From Davidsoniella eucalypti (taxonomy: Eukaryota > Ascomycota > Sordariomycetes > Microascales > Ceratocystidaceae): a DNA stretch of 64,000 nt. Where the stretch lies: positions 1 through 64,000 of the forward strand of contig RMBW01000011.1 in assembly GCA_004009845.1 (NCBI GenBank), read 5' to 3'. Made by a program: the position numbers and the translations under genes. The notes under the pieces were generated by a model. That model was not told the DNA's origin, searched no databases, and saw nothing but the letters and a program-made list of their open reading frames with translations. Numbering within the stretch: position 1 is the first letter of the stretch; each line of letters opens with the position of its first letter. Shown here piece by piece: positions 50,645 through 61,979 of the stretch.

Positions 50645-50999
50645 ATGAACGCAGCCAAGATCTTGGCTCAGTATACGCCGGCACAGCGCCAGCGTGCGCG
50701 TATCTTGTCTGCTGGAGTGGCATTCATCGTCATAGCTAGTACGCTGTTCGGTGCTAGTCTCAAAACGCAGAAGCAGATCGAAGAGGTATTTACATGCTAC
50801 GATCTAGTACATACATATCATCATATGACTAACTTTTGTATAGAAAATGTCAGCCCATAAGCAAGCATCTTACGAGGAACAAATTGAGATACTCGAGGCC
50901 CAGAAAAAGTCACTGTATTCACGTCAAGCTATGATTCAGCGCAAGCTTGACGTCTTCCAGGAGCGCGTGAAAGAACGAAATGCGAAGAAAGAAGAATGA
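50645..50999 (+). CDS. Small single-pass membrane protein with coiled coil (2 exons)
   Basis: Exons are 50645-50785 and 50844-50999, 98 residues. The intron is 58 nt with GTATTT donor, ACTAAC branch and TATAG acceptor, and the frame is kept. Residues 1-18 are polar and basic. Residues about 20-39 form one hydrophobic segment (AGVAFIVIASTLFGA). Residues about 42-98 are charged and alpha-helical (KQIEEKMSAHKQASYEEQIE and on), likely a coiled coil ending in a lysine/glutamate tail. Size and layout resemble small mitochondrial inner-membrane or ER assembly factors, but no specific family was recognised. It is convergent with UBP6, whose stop is 304 bp away. Confidence 0.7.
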
Positions 51000-51303
51000 T
51001 CCGAGTTACCATGGCGTTGATATCTACTACAGTTCCAGAACACCTATGCTGTTTCTATAATAGACTCTTTCTATAGGTAAATATGACCAGAAGCGTATAG
51101 CGATATTTTACAATAGCACACCTCTTATATAATACAATACTATACATGTATAGCGGACATTTCTTTATCGTGATTTTATAGTAAAACCATGACAGACATA
51201 CAACTTTTTCAGTAATTATAGTTTTAAGGCTACTTCAATGGTATCATTCTTCTCATTCTATGGCGCATGCATGCTGCCTTGCATAATCTCATACAACAAC
51301 CGA

Positions 51304-52961
51304 CTAGTTCTCCTCACTAAGAGACAGGGGCACAGCACGGTATAAAAGTACCAGCGCCGAATGTGTCTCGCCGCCACCAGACAGACCCTCGATCTTCTCC
51401 GCTGCCACCTCTGAAACCTTATCGTCGTTGAACCACCACCAGTTGCCATCTTCGATCTTCTTTCCAGTCTTGGGGTCAGTCACGGCATCTTTCTTCACAT
51501 ACGCCGTGTAGTGTCCACTATCGGCACTAGCGCCCTGATGAGTGATGATGCCACGCAGTTCATAAAGACCGGTCTGGTTGGCACCAACGTCAGCCGTCAT
51601 CTCAGGGTTCAACAGAGCTTTAAGTTCGCCCTTGGCCTTTTTCAAAGCTAGATCCTTCTCTTCTTCAACCTGCGCATCGGTCTTGAATGTCTCTCCCATG
51701 TCAACATCGCCGCCCGCGCCAGAGTTAGATGTGCTAGGACCTGGGGCCTCTGATGAAACAACCACCTTTCTCCGCTTGCGAGCACGCTCAATATCCATTT
51801 CATCTTTACGGACTTCGCGGATCTTGTCACGGACGGGGACTAACATCTCCCGTAACTCGGGGGTGCAATACTCGGTGAGATCTAGTTCCTGGGGGAATGT
51901 GACTTTGCGCATAATCTTGGCCTTCTTCTTGGCATCGCGCTTCCAGAAGAAACGAACGAAGTGGACCGTCAGGTTGCGGGGCAGTCTCGAGATCTGCAGG
52001 GTTTTGATGTACTGCGCATCACGTCCAAGTCTCTCAGAGCGTTTCTCGATCTTCTCGGACAGAGATGCCTTGATACCATCTTGAAGATGGTTTGTGCTAC
52101 TAGTGATGTGGCAGTTGAGTTTCAAGAAATCTTCGCTGCCAGTAGCAATTTCTTCGTCACTAGTACCTTCCTCTTCACAGGAGATAGAAGTCTTGAATGT
52201 ACCACCCATGTACTTGTCAACCACAGACTTTCCTCCATTTTCATTGCTAGAATCGTTCTGTCTCATGAACTGAATAAGCTGTGAGTAAGCTTCTTCTGCG
52301 TCTTGCTGGGCATAGCCGGGGCCTGACTTGCTACGCTCCGAAAATTGGGGGTACAACTCACGCAGAGCAGTCAGGAACCCGATAGGAGTAGGAGTCTGGC
52401 TGCTAGAGCCAAGTTTCTTGAATAGACTGAACAGTTTATGATGAAGCTGTCTGACGGGCTCAGTAGAGCCTTCGGGTACCTTCCCGTCCAATTCCTCGGA
52501 AAGCTCTGGAATTGCGCGAAGGACTTGAACAGATGAGTTCAGGTAGCAAGTGTTACCAAGGTTGCGAATGCCAAGAGGGATTCCGGAAGTTGAGATACCC
52601 TGCTCTTCAAGATCCTCGGCAAACTTGATGGGCTCCTTAGGACGAGTTAGAGCAGCAGAGGCATCTTCACTGGGCGTACCCATCATCATGATGGACTGGC
52701 CGGCCTTGAGGCCCACGGTTCCCATGATAACCTCATCTTTCAGAGTTGAGCCCTTCACAATGATCTTTTGACGACTCGGTTCAACGGCAGTGAGACTATA
52801 CAGCTGGAGCTTAAAGTCCTCGCCTGTGGATTCGGGATCAACATCGACATCGTATTTTTTTCCGCGGTGCTTGACCGACACTGATAAAATAATGAAATGG
52901 TTAGCTTTGTTTACCAGTGATGTCGATACAGTTAACTAGACTTACCAGTAAATACAGCCAT
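51304..52961 (-). CDS. UBP6: Ubiquitin carboxyl-terminal hydrolase Ubp6/USP14, proteasome-associated (2 exons)
   Basis: Exons are 52961-52946 (only 16 nt, encoding MAVFT plus one base) and 52880-51304, giving 530 residues. The intron has GTAAGT donor and ATCAG acceptor. Residues about 3-75 form a ubiquitin-like domain (KYDVDVDPES, EPSRQKIIVKG, LKAGQSIMMMG), which in Ubp6/USP14 docks on the 19S base of the proteasome. The USP catalytic domain starts near residue 105. The Cys box is LGIRNLGNTCYLNS with C117. The His box is GASADSGHYTAY with H462. The third catalytic position is N490 in WWWFNDD. The family trims ubiquitin chains from substrates held at the proteasome in the nucleus and cytosol. 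Length is slightly above yeast and human homologues (about 500). A K/R-rich insert near residues 365-380 could be a nuclear localisation signal. Confidence 0.93.
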
Positions 52962-53361
52962 GATAATATGCGATATAGGTGGTGGGCAAAAAGAGATTCG
53001 AAAGATGTGTGTGGCAGGCAAAGATGAGACGCAATTTTCGTTGTTGACAAAGGCGAATATAAAATCAATGCAGGGAGTATCTCAATGGAGTGACTGGAAT
53101 GTGGACAACACAGAGTTCGTTTATTGACTCTTCGATAAGAGAACTATTGTTACTTCCTAAAGGTTGTGCAAACAGTTATCTATGTAGCTTGAGTGACCGG
53201 AACAAAATAGGTTGAAAATCAAAGATGTTGGAGTATAGAATCCCCACGTCAATAGGTAAGTCAAGGCAGACGTCTTGATATGGCGATAGTTTGTTGCCAG
53301 CCTTACAATCAAAATCTGGACCCGCTACAATAGAAGCTACGAGGGGCATTTGGGTTGTATG

Positions 53362-53370
53362 TAACCCTAA
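53362..53370. promoter_or_regulatory. Telobox-like motif
   Basis: TAACCCTAA, one of three AACCCTA boxes within about 350 bp (others at 53678-53684 and 53705-53713). Such boxes bind Myb-type factors in fungi and plants and are common upstream of housekeeping genes. Function here is inferred. Confidence 0.4.
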
Positions 53371-53438
53371 GATACGTGCCCCACTTTACCTTGCTACTGC
53401 GATGTAAGAAATATTTTTGATTTCTTGTAATCGACGAT

Positions 53439-53460
53439 GTCACGTGGGACACCACGTGAC
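53439..53460. promoter_or_regulatory. CACGTG dyad (paired E-boxes)
   Basis: GTCACGTGG, four spacer bases, then CCACGTGAC: a perfect 9-bp inverted repeat with a full CACGTG palindrome in each arm. CACGTG is the core for bHLH factors (Cbf1/Pho4/SREBP-like). It lies about 480 bp upstream of the UBP6 start. Confidence 0.65.
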
Positions 53461-53704
53461 TAGAATTTCCTAATACGGCTAGCGTAACTGTGAAATTAGC
53501 ATGACTCCTTTAAAGCCTTATACAACTTGACAGCGCGCTACAGCCCAATCTATGAATAAACCCTCAACGCGCTGAGTAAGAGCCTTGTATTTATTACGCG
53601 ATGCTACACGTGATTATGCAGCTGTGATTGGCGGCTCTTTATTCATCGATTTTTTTTAATGTAGATCACGAGTATCTAACCCTAGTGGATCGTTAGACGT
53701 CGAG

Positions 53705-53713
53705 AAACCCTAA
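53705..53713. promoter_or_regulatory. Telobox-like motif
   Basis: AAACCCTAA exactly matches the classical telobox core. A nearby partial copy (AACCCTA) is at 53678-53684. Confidence 0.4.
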
Positions 53714-55091
53714 TGGTCCTCGAAGATCCCCCATAATGGAGGTCCGAACTAAAAATACAGAAAAATACAGAAAACAAGAACAAATTTCGCATGGGAGAAG
53801 CAGCGGAGAAGACAAGCAGCATTAAGCTAAACTTTCTTCACAGCCGTCCCCCTGGTGGGTTGTTGGAAAACACAGTGGAAACTCAAAGTGTTTTCATTGT
53901 GAGGGAGCGACTCAAGGAGAAGCTATCACAGGATTGTCTTGGCATGATAAAATGAAGTGCAAAGCACAACACAAGAAGAGCCGGAAATGTCGGAACCTTC
54001 AAAGTGTTGCCCTCCGAGTGTGAGTGTGAATCTCTGAGCAGTGGAGATGGACCAACAATCGCGAAAAGTGTAGAGAAAAGGGGGTGGGCGGTCGTTGGTG
54101 AGAATGTCTCTCGAGAGGTGAGAAAACGGGCTCAAGGCCTCATGAAACGGTGCATCATGAAAGAAATCAATAGATGCGAGAGAATAGACAGCGACATTGG
54201 TGATATGTGCTGGTTCTTTACAAGATGGCTTTTTTGTAGTTACACTTAGCTAGGTGCAGCTGTCAGAGGTTAGCTGATTAAAGCAGTTTGGTTGCAGTAT
54301 CGTCGGAAAAGTGGATCATATTTTCCTATGTAGATGAAGACACACGCCAAGTAAGTATTAAGCGAGAACCCTTGCAAGCCAGCCGGACGGTCTCATTAGA
54401 AGCTAGAGTGGCCTCAAGGAACTCATGGAACGAGCATAAGCTGGCTGAGCACCTTAACCATAGCTATTGGCCAGACAAGGGAGGTTTACGAGCTCAGGTG
54501 GTTTATAGGCATAGTACATGCATATGTGGTAAGTTACATATATGGCGTAGCTTGTGTTGTTCCTTCCCTTTTTTCTGTGAGAGCAGCTCCTTCCTCTGGA
54601 ACTGACGCACTATGCAAAGGCTGAGCTGTCTTTTTTGAAGCATCACCACTAGACTTTAGTTCCTATTTTTCTTTTTTCTTCTTGTGTGGCCAGTTGAGGC
54701 AGTACTTTTCTTCCTTCTTCCTCTCATTTGCGTACTTTTCCTTTTTTTCTTCTTCTTTCTTCTCCATTTCTACTTTCTTCTCTTTTTCTTTGTTTCCGAA
54801 ACCAATTGCGAAATCTCGCATTGACGACTTCACCATCTCCTTTTAGCGCCTCACTTATTGGTGTCTGAACGGACTGTGTGAATCTTACTTGCGTGGTATC
54901 GCTGATCTTTTTTCTCGTCACTCTTTTGCGCAGCATACATTTCGCTTCCATTCTAATCTATTCTCCCCGGAGCTGCCTATCCACCGCTTTGCCTTGCCTC
55001 TTTATCATTTTCAAACCCTGAAATCTCGACCATCGATTCGCCTAGTTGCACCCTATACAATAGATACTGTCAGACGAGGTTAGCTCATATC

Positions 55092-58000
55092 ATGGGCCGG
55101 TCTAGCTCAAAATCTCCGCCGTCTCCGCGACTGGCTACGGAGAAGGCCCCCAAGAGCGGCTCTTCCAAATCAAAGAAGTCTGTTGTCAAGTCCTATGCTT
55201 CGGAGGGCGTTTCTGATAATGATGTCTTCCTATTGCCGGTCCAAGACTACCAATGGATGGTTCTGGTAACACTGATTGCTGCTGGCGTGCGCCTGTTCCG
55301 TATCTACCAACCCGATTCCGTCGTCTTTGACGAGGTGCAGTACGTTTGTTTCTCTTCAACATACAATCCTAATTTATGCTTCTGTTATTGACTATCCATA
55401 GCTTTGGCGGGTTTGCCACTAAGTACATCAAGGGCCGTTTTTTCATGGATGTCCACCCTCCATTGGCCAAGATGTTGATTGCCCTGGCTGGCTGGATTGC
55501 CGGCTTCAAGGGTGACTTTGACTTCAAGGATATCGGCAAGGACTACGTTGAGCCCGGTGTTCCTTATGTCGCTATGCGCCTGTTCCCCGCTATCTGCGGT
55601 ATCCTGCTTGTTCCCACCATGTTCCTGACTTTGAAGGCTACTGGCTGCCGTACTACTACGGCTGTCATGGGTGCTCTCGCTATTGTATTTGGTACGTTTC
55701 TCAACTGTTGAACTTCACAGTTCTTCCTATTCTAACAGCATATTCCTTTATAGAAAATGGTCTTCTTACCCAGGCTCGCTTGATTCTGCTTGATTCGCCT
55801 CTGATGATCGCTACTGCTTTCACTGCCTTGTCTTTCACTTCCTTCACTAACCAACATGAGCTTGGCCCTTCCAAGGCCTTTGACCTGAGTTGGTGGTTTT
55901 GGTTGTTGATGACTGGTCTTGGCCTGGGTATTACTAGCAGTATCAAGTGGGTTGGCCTCTTCACCATTGCTTGGGTTGGTAGTCTCACTCTTGTCCAGCT
56001 GTGGGTTTTGCTGGGTGATACCGCCAATGTCTCCGTCCGCACTTGGTTCAAGCACTTCACTGCTCGCGCCCTGTGCCTGATTGTTATCCCCATGGCTTTC
56101 TACACTGCCATGTTTGCTATCCACTTCCTCTGCCTTGTCAACCCTGGAGATGGTGATGGCTTCATGAGCTCCGAGTTCCAGGCTACGCTTAACTCCAAGG
56201 CTATGGCCGCTGTCCCCGCTGATGTTCTCATGGGATCTCGTGTCACTATTCGCCACATGAACACCCAGGGCGGTTACTTGCACTCTCACCCTCTGATGTA
56301 TCCTACTGGCTCGAAGCAGCAGCAAATTACTTTGTACCCTCACAAGGATCAAAACAACGTTTGGCTACTAGAGAACCAGACCCAACCTCTGGATGTCAAC
56401 AACGAGCCCATTAACGGATCTTTTGCTTGGGATAACCTGGCTGAGCCACAGTACCTAAAACACGGTTCTGTTATTCGTCTGTTCCACCAGCCTACTAGCC
56501 GCCGCCTGCACTCCCATGATGTCCGTCCCCCGGTCACCGAAGCTGAATGGCAAAATGAAGTTTCCGCATATGGCTATGACGGCTTCGAGGGTGATGCCAA
56601 TGATTTCTTCCGTATCGACATCGTCAAGTCTCAGTCCACCGGTGAGATAGCCAAGGAGCGTGTTCGCACTATCCAAACCAAGTTCAAGTTGATCCACATC
56701 ATGTCTGGCTGTGTTCTATTCTCGCACAAGGTCAAGCTTCCGGAATGGGCTTCTGAACAACAGGAAGTCACCTGCGCCCGTGGTGGTATTGAACCAAATG
56801 CTATCTGGTACATTGAGCACAACGAACACCCTCTTTTGGGCGCTGATGTGGAGAAGGTCAACTACCAAAACCCCGGCTTCTTTGGAAAGTTCTTTGAACT
56901 ACATGCTGTTATGTGGAAGACAAACGCTGGACTAACTGAATCGCATGCCTGGGACTCTCGTCCTCCTTCGTGGCCTATCCTGAGCCGTGGTATCAACTTC
57001 TGGGGTCGCAACAACCGCCAGATCTACCTAATTGGTAACCCTGTGGTTTGGTACAGCGCTACCCTGTCTGTCCTGATCTACATTGCTTTCAAGGGTTTGG
57101 CGATTCTCCGTTGGCAACGCAGCTGTAATGACTACTCGAATGTCGTTTTCAAGCGGTTTGACTACGAAGTTGGCTCTGCCGTTTTAGGTTGGGCTTTCCA
57201 CTACTTTCCCTTTTATCTGATGCAGCGTCAGCTGTTCCTGCACCACTACTTCCCGGCACTATACTTTGGAGTTTTCGCTTTTGCTCAGATCTTTGACTTT
57301 GCCACTTCTCGTGTTACCCTTCCGGGCATGAAAGGCAGGAACTTCATCCTGAACAAGGTTGGTGCTGTTGTCTTCCTGGTTCTGACTGTTATCGCCTTTT
57401 ACCTGTGGTCTCCCCTGGCTTACGGTAACGTCTGGACCAAGAGCCAGTGTCAAAGCCTGAAACTGTGGAAGACCTGGGACTTCGACTGCAACACCTTCCA
57501 TGAATCGGTAAGTAATCTAACCAACTCACAAAGTTAAACACAATGCTGATATCCACGATTTTTCTCTCCCTTGCTAGTATGACCAATACGCCAATCCCTC
57601 AATGTCGAGCAACGCCGCTGCCCACACCGAGGCCGTTCCTTCCGGTAAGCCAGCTGTTGCCAACGTTGTCGCTGATGATAACGCCCAAGTACCTATGGGA
57701 GCACTTGTCTCTGACGCCCCCCAGATCTCAAATCAGCGGATAGTTCAGCGTGAGGAAAAAGTTGAATACCGTGACCAGGATGGAAATATATTGGATCCTG
57801 AGGTAGTTGAGGGCCTAAAAGGCAAGGTTGAGTTCCAGACCCGGTACGAAACCCGCACCCGCGTTGTTGATGGTAATGGTGTAGAAATTCCTGTCCCAGA
57901 AGGTGGTTGGGGTGCTAACGAGGCCGGTGTTGCGCCACCGCATCCTGATGTCGAGGGCGTTGACCGCGAGACCAAAAGTGTTATTGGTGAACTTATTGCA

Positions 58001-58093
58001 GACCGCCACGAGAGTGTAGACGGTGTCAAGGAGGCAGAGAATTCGAAACCTAAGCCTGCCAGTGAAGGTAACGATGCTACTGTCAAGGCCTAA
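55092..58093 (+). CDS. PMT1: Dolichyl-phosphate-mannose-protein mannosyltransferase, PMT1 type (4 exons)
   Basis: Exons are 55092-55339, 55402-55691, 55754-57507 and 57578-58093, giving 935 residues. The donors are GTACGT, GTACGT and GTAAGT, and the frame is kept at each joint. PMTs transfer mannose from dolichyl-phosphate-mannose to Ser/Thr of secretory proteins in the ER lumen, which supports cell-wall integrity. The acidic pair D80-E81 in VVFDEVHF is the essential motif of the first luminal loop, followed by FFMDVHPPLAK. Several hydrophobic membrane helices follow. A luminal MIR region spans about residues 335-540 (for example TIRHMNTQGGYLHSHPL). A second helix group lies at about 605-745. 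The hydrophilic tail from about 765 to 935, with RDQDGN and TRYETRTRVVDGNG, is the kind of extension found on filamentous-fungal PMT1 proteins, which points to the PMT1 rather than the shorter PMT4 group. A pyrimidine-rich promoter precedes it. Confidence 0.9.
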
Positions 58094-59174
58094 ACTCGAA
58101 TTTAATTCTTGTTTTGGTGTCCTTTATATCTTTGTCTTTCTCTTCTCCGTGTATGTCTAGGCGGGGCAACAATGTCATGCCAAGTCTATGGGTTCTTTTT
58201 GCTCATTACTGCCTGTAAACGATGGTAGGGGAAAGGAGGTTTAGCATTTGATGTTGCTTATTCTACGAAATTTAGCTATAAACGATGCTGGTCTGTTAGG
58301 ATTATTTATATATCTGTGCTTCAGCTCTTGTTTTACAGGTTTTTTTGACTGTTGAAAGACCATATTGCAGCTTTTTTTTCTCTCGTATGTAGTTTTCTCA
58401 TATCACTTTTCTTTTGTACCATTTAGTAAGCACTACATTATAAACTCACATTAACGATCAACTTGTTTTCTTGATGTTGTGTCTTTTGCCTTTTTGCGGA
58501 TTCATGTCATAAGGGCTGTTTAGAATGTAAACCTTGAACGTACCCAGCTAAGTAAAGTCTCCGGTGTCCTATGTGTGAATGTAAATGAATATAAATTTAT
58601 TTATGTACATACATGCATAAATGTAATAAAACTACCAAAGCTACATAACACTAGCTAAATTGGTAGGCTAATTGTCCATGTATAGTTACAAAAAAGCAGA
58701 TCACAACCAACAATTGTGCAGTTATAAGCAGCCAAAGGTTTGTGGCCATTGGGCATTAATCTTCCAAGCCAATCAATATATTGATAGATATCACAAAAAG
58801 TGAATAAGGATTCGAGAAAATAGACTGTCATATTCTTGATCTGTTTTCCTTTTATAAGTGGCAAGGCAGATAAACTTACTGATTCCTGTAGTTGCCTAAT
58901 GTGTTTTATTTCTAACCAATGATCCATTTGTGATATAATGTGCTGAATAAGTTCACTCTGAGCAACAGAGTTACAACTGCAACAGATTATTTTATCTCCA
59001 AATCCCAAATCTGGTTCTTTACTTCTTTCTCTTCTTCAACAACACCATCAGCGATTCATTCAAATTTGCTATTTGGCACCATCATTCATCCTATTTCCAT
59101 CTCCCAAATAGTCTCGGACATCTGATATTAGCCATTGAAACCAGCTAGAGATATAGGGCACATACCGACAACTA
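58094..59174. other. 3' region of PMT1 and promoter of next gene
   Basis: T-rich sequence after PMT1 probably contains its 3' UTR. Only short frames without motifs are present. No exon carrying a missing N-terminal part of the downstream NO VEIN-like protein was found. Confidence 0.45.
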
Positions 59175-61979
59175 ATGATGGATTTTAAATCCAACCTAGA
59201 TATCTTTCATCGGATGCTGCGATTTGCAGACTGTCTGCATTATGAGGAAGGCACCAGAGCGACCGTACAGTTTGTGCTAGACACTAATAAGTGCACATTA
59301 GCGCTGAAGGCTAATGGCGATACTGTGAGCACATCAAAAAAGGGCAAAGCCTGTACCATAAGGACTGCCATACCTAACAAAGCCATCATCAGTCAATTGA
59401 GTGATGGCGACCCGCTGGAGTTTATCGGCCTTGATATCTCCAACCTCAATGTGACAGTTGATGGCAACAGATCAGATTCTAAGCTAAAGCAGACAGAACC
59501 CGATCCATCGTTGGTGAAGTTGCGCTATCGCTTCGAGCGTTCTGATCTCGATGAGGTACAAGACGCCCTCCAGGCTGTGCTAGAGAATGGCGTTACGCTG
59601 GTATTTTTGCAGACCATTGCTCTAATTGAGCTGCGGTACTGCATCCAGTTCCAGCGCCTACCGGTCCTTGTTTACTCACTGGAAACTTATTCAGTTGATG
59701 ATATTCTGCAACGCTGCACTATGACGCAATTCCCGGACATGAAGCGAGAAACATCGCTGCATTTCAACGTTGATCACGAGAAAACCGTCGAATACCTTGT
59801 GGCGCGCAGTTTGGGCGCTACTTATACTAAGGCTGATCTCGGCAGCAAATGGAATGCATGGATGGCAGATACTAGCTTCACTCTGGCTGTTACATTGGAT
59901 CGTATTCGGCGTGAAGTTGGCACCGAAGACAACGATACAGGCTTCTACTGCAATCATGAGTTTGTTTACCCACCATTCAAGGAGCCCGAGTATGTCTATC
60001 ATCTAGGGCGGCCATTGTTCAAACACAATCTCAACGTACGTCATACCCTGTTATATGATAAATATTGCAATCAACTAATATTTATTTAGTGTTCAATCAA
60101 CGGCAATATGTCCAAACTTGATAAGGCTTTGGGAAATTCTTCATTGAACTCCGAAATTGGAAGATCGCTGTACGAGTTTTTCGACGAGATGTCTACAAAA
60201 GCATCCAAACACCAGATTATTTTGGAGTGTATTGATATAGTGACTACCGAGAGCACAGAGATTATCAAAAGTAAGTTCTGGCAGACGTTCACTTGTTCGA
60301 TCAATGATATATTGGATCTTGGTCTAGAGAAACCCGTGTCAGAAAAGGAGCCTTCGGACTTGGACGAGAGCGAGACATGGCCAATCTCTGACTCATTGGA
60401 GTTCTACGAGGATATCCGTGGTCGTGATACTATGGCTGTGCATCCAAGTGATAGCACTAATAGTCTATTCTCGGAGTTTTACGATCCTGCTGTTGTCTAC
60501 GACAAATCTGCGCCATTGCTGAGCATGCTTCTGGAGGCTTCACTTGATCAATCTACTCCGATTTCGTTTTCAAGTGCGAATAACTTCCTGGATGCTGTAC
60601 ATAACTCGATTCAGCCCGAGAAGATAGAAGACATCTCGTATAGTCATCCCCAAACGCCAACCATAGCCAACAGCCTGGAGAGCAATGCAAACTGGAACGC
60701 GTCACTCGATTCAAGTGACGATGAGGAACATGATTACAGACTGTCAGCACAGCCGGAAACTGAACCCGAAGTCTTTGAACGACGAACCGACCACGATTAT
60801 TCCCGAGAAATTGACTTGAGCTCCTATACTTGGTCATCGATTGCTGTGCTCGAGCGAAGGCCAGATGGAATCAGATGTAGTTACGGCGAAGATACAACTA
60901 TGATCAACCTGACCGAGAAAGAAAAAATCGTTTCTCGGTTCCAATCCACTACTATCTTAGAACAGTCTTTTGTAAGTTTGAGAGTCTATACATTCTTTAT
61001 ACTTTTTGATGATGGCTGATATTTACTACTTTGGCTTTGTAGCTTACGGACACAAAGATCCTGCGTATTGGGGATGATGAGCGCCGTCTGTTTAATCTAG
61101 TCATGACTGCATCTAGCTTTAGATTTTTTGAGCTACGTTCAGAGACGGAGAAGACTGCCGATAAGCAACGTCTCAAGGGCAAAGCTTTCGGGCCAACGAC
61201 CAAGTATTCGGACTTGTTTTCAGAAACAGCTACTGAGCATGTCCATAAACGTCTGCGTATTGGCGCCGCTGGAGAACTAATGGTACGTCGTATATTTAGC
61301 TTCCTTATCAAAACATTAGCCTATATCATGAGGATGCTAACACCTTATTGATACCACTAGGTCTACGAGATACTACGCCAGATTCTTGACGTCGGTGACG
61401 AATTTGAAAAGGCATGGACCAGCACCATGAAGGGAATCGTTCGACTCTTCAAACGGAATCTCTCGAACTACACGGGCCCAGAAGAGCGTGGCGACTTCGA
61501 GTTCATCGACCGGACGAATAGATTCACGGACTGGCTACAGAAGAAAGGCTATCTTGGAAACGAGTTCGAAAACAAGACAGTCAAGTACATCATCGAAGTC
61601 AAGTCGACAACCCTTCGCTCCTCGACGCCATTCAAACTCACAAAGAACCAGGGACATGCTGTATGTTATTTTGAATATGAATATGAATATGATGTATCAG
61701 TATGATGGTAGCTAACAAGATGCTTTGTAATATCTATAGGTTGAACGCTACGGCTGTCCCGAAGAGGAACGTCAGCCAACAATCTATGTCATATTCCGTC
61801 CATTCAAGGTACTGCGCTCAGACATTGGATGTCTGCTGTTTGTAAACCCGTGGAAGACTATTAGCGATGGTATCATGCTTTATAGCCATTCAGATCCATC
61901 GGATGACGATGCGAATTATTATCGGCCAGTTATCATGCGGTACAAACAGTGGGAAAAGGTACCTAGTGTGCAAGAGTAG
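59175..61979 (+). CDS. NO VEIN/sacsin-like protein: degenerate GHKL ATPase part plus C-terminal DUF3883 (5 exons)
   Basis: Exons are 59175-60035, 60090-60971, 61043-61282, 61361-61660 and 61740-61979, giving 840 residues. All four introns are phase 0 (donors GTACGT, GTAAGT, GTACGT, GTATGT). Residues about 650-765 match DUF3883 (NO VEIN C-terminal), a nuclease-like fold: AAGELMVYEIL with E659, GDFEF with D706, IEVK with E740 and K742, then PFKLTKNQ. The N-terminus (residues about 13-45, RFADCLHYEEGTRATVQFVL) resembles the ATP-binding N-box of NO VEIN/sacsin-type GHKL ATPases, but the expected Asn/Asp metal and nucleotide positions are changed and the glycine boxes are not visible. Residues about 115-160 resemble the following transducer-like segment. 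The middle (about 380-545) is acidic and low-complexity. The DUF3883 call is strong. The ATPase relation is inferred. Biochemical role unknown. Confidence 0.7.

Larger units (their letters stand above)
52962..55091. promoter_or_regulatory. Divergent promoter region between UBP6 and PMT1
   Basis: The 2.1-kb region contains a CACGTG dyad, a further CACGTG at 53607-53612, an inverted CCAAT (ATTGG, 53627-53631), three AACCCTA-type boxes, and a long pyrimidine-rich tract (about 54620-54800) ahead of PMT1. Short ATG ORFs (for example 53791 onward, 54 codons) have no motif and are taken as chance or leader sequence. Confidence 0.5.

Noticed and set aside
52977..52988. GGTGGGCAAA-like sequence upstream of UBP6, close to the proteasome PACE element GGTGGCAAA
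   Set aside because: It has an extra base compared with PACE and lies within about 30 nt of the start codon, so it is weak as an Rpn4-type site.
55732..56352. 206-codon frame on the minus strand
   Set aside because: Antisense shadow of PMT1 exon 3.
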